From Neorhizobium lilium (lineage in GTDB: Bacteria; Pseudomonadota; Alphaproteobacteria; Rhizobiales; Rhizobiaceae), in the NCBI RefSeq assembly GCF_004053875.1, contig NZ_SBIP01000001.1, forward strand, positions 1,026,573 to 1,090,572: DNA of 64,000 nucleotides, written 5' to 3'. Position numbers and translations under genes: made by a program. Below the pieces are notes generated by a model. That model was not told the DNA's origin. It saw only the letters and a list, made by a program, of their open reading frames with translations, and made no database searches. The stretch's first letter is position 1, and each line of letters begins with the position of its first letter. This document shows, one piece after another, positions 63,161 through 64,000 of the stretch.

Positions 63161-64000
63161 TCAAGATGCGGAAATCGTCAGTGCTTTCCAGGCGGCCGGT
63201 GTGGCGTGGGTGAGAATATCCTCTTGCAATGCCGATGTGATGCCTCCGTCCAGACTTGCGGGTGCGGCCAGCCGGCGGTTTTCGGCGACAAGTGATGTCG
63301 CCGCATATTGCGCGGATCATATACCCGGAGCAGACGCCACTATTAGGCGCCAGGAATGCGGGCAGACCACTGACCAATGGGTTCACTAGGCGGTCGAGAA
63401 GCCGCTCAGAGATGGCGGCGAGCTGGGCAGCAGCGACGGAGAGGCTGTCCATCGCGAGTCCAAGTGCTGCGCCGACGGCATGGGCTTGCGAGAAGACGCG
63501 CGGTTCAGCGCTTGTGCCCGCGACGGTCGGGTTGTCGGTCACACTGGCAAGTTCGCGGTCGACCACCTCACCCACGTGATCGAAAACGTCACGCGTCGCG
63601 CCGTGAACATGCTGTATGCCGCGCAAACTGAGCGGATCCTGGGTCAGAGCCCCCGCGGTTTCCAACAGTATGGCACTGTCTTCAAGATAGTCGCGAAAGC
63701 GAGCACCAACGGTCTTTAGACCGAGGGACCGCCGCAGAGCCAGTGGCTCCTCGCCAAAAGCTTCGACCTGAATGCTGAGATTTTCGTACGTCAATGCAGC
63801 GGCGGCATCTGCCCAGTCTGCAAGTCGAGCCATGCCGGAAAGAGCAAGACGGGGAAGACCGGTAGCGCAAGGCGAACCGTTGACGATGCTTAGTCCCTCC
63901 TTGGCTTCCAACACCAAAGGGTCATGCCGATACGCCAGCCACCTGATCAATGCTTGGCACGCGCGGGCGATCTGCGGCCGCAACTGCTCGGCGGCCTGCA
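63161..64000 (-). pseudogene. Aromatic amino acid ammonia-lyase (HutH-like), C-terminal part, frameshifted and cut by the window
   Basis: The minus strand from the window edge reads QALIRWLAYRHDPLVLEAKE, GLSIVNGSPCATGLPRLALS, DNPTVAGTSAEPRVFSQAHA and LPAFLAPNSGVCSGYM. These match the C-terminal half of histidine/phenylalanine/tyrosine ammonia-lyases. At about 63314 one extra base shifts the frame; the other frame gives AQYAATSLVAENRRLAAPAS, then LDGGITSALQEDILTHATPA, and stops at 63161. The usual last 60 or so residues are also missing. The MIO prosthetic-group motif (ASG) would be in the part outside the window. So the gene is broken here, whatever its N-terminus looks like. Confidence 0.72.

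Noticed and set aside
1..64000. tRNA, rRNA, CRISPR arrays and riboswitches
   Set aside because: Read for cloverleaf ends, regular short repeats with spacers, and known leader motifs; nothing convincing was seen. A covariance-model scan could still find small RNAs that cannot be judged by eye.

Overview
The window looks like an accessory replicon (plasmid or chromid) or chromosomal island of a Rhizobiaceae-type alphaproteobacterium (Rhizobium/Agrobacterium clade). The basis is the moderately high GC with GC-rich third positions, the density of ribose-type ABC importers, LysR/IclR/RpiR regulators and SDR oxidoreductases, remnants of Tn3, IS5 and resolvase elements, and a TGA-N9-TCA box of the rhizobial RirA type. 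No rRNA, tRNA, CRISPR, phage or replication genes were seen. About fifteen genes are visibly broken, so much of the window is decaying accessory DNA around a few intact operons.

Layout. 0-9 kb: the 5' end of a DUF2269 membrane protein, a MuiA-like secreted protein, MarR and GGDEF relics, an intact PAS-GGDEF-EAL protein, then broken PIN toxin, PhzF, Lrp and resolvase genes. 9-21.6 kb: a mosaic of regulator plus oxidoreductase modules. These are a TetR/FAD monooxygenase pair with a clear operator palindrome, four LysR genes, three classical SDRs, an extended SDR, an F420-type NADP reductase, an epoxide-hydrolase-like protein, a VOC protein and an AhpD-like protein, with broken alpha/beta-hydrolase and metallo-beta-lactamase genes between them.

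21.6-32.5 kb: two divergent operons around an RpiR regulator. The minus-strand operon encodes a ribose-family ABC importer in which one permease is fused to an SMP-30-like beta-propeller, followed by a second stand-alone propeller. The plus-strand operon encodes RpiR, an isochorismatase-fold cysteine hydrolase, a glutamine-synthetase-like ligase and an N-formylglutamate-amidohydrolase-like protein. Together they suggest import and gamma-glutamylation/deamidation of an unknown nitrogen compound. 32.5-34.4 kb holds livG, livF and LysR fragments.

34.4-39.7 kb: a three-subunit FAD sugar/polyol dehydrogenase (GMC flavoprotein, Tat-type small subunit, triheme cytochrome c), a small secreted protein and a divergent LysR. 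40-41.5 kb: a Tn3 transposase relic.

41.8-52.7 kb: the most striking unit, an IclR-controlled operon of nine tightly packed genes and a tenth after a hairpin. It encodes a ribose-type importer (binding protein, ATPase, two permeases), a PF04909 amidohydrolase, a D-serine-dehydratase-like PLP enzyme, a RidA imine deaminase, an aspartoacylase/AstE-like deacylase and a D-aminoacylase. The enzyme set predicts deacylation of an N-acyl (probably D-configured, hydroxylated) amino acid, elimination or aldol cleavage, and RidA clean-up of the imine. A glycoside-hydrolase-like gene lies convergent at its end.

54.4-61.4 kb: a siderophore locus with intact uptake genes (TetR, TonB receptor, periplasmic binding protein, siderophore-interacting reductase) beside broken biosynthesis genes (NRPS terminal reductase, phosphopantetheinyl transferase), which is a scavenger genotype. 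61.7-64 kb: a GSU2403-type nucleotidyltransferase with a repeated promoter/operator motif, and a frameshifted aromatic amino acid ammonia-lyase running off the window.
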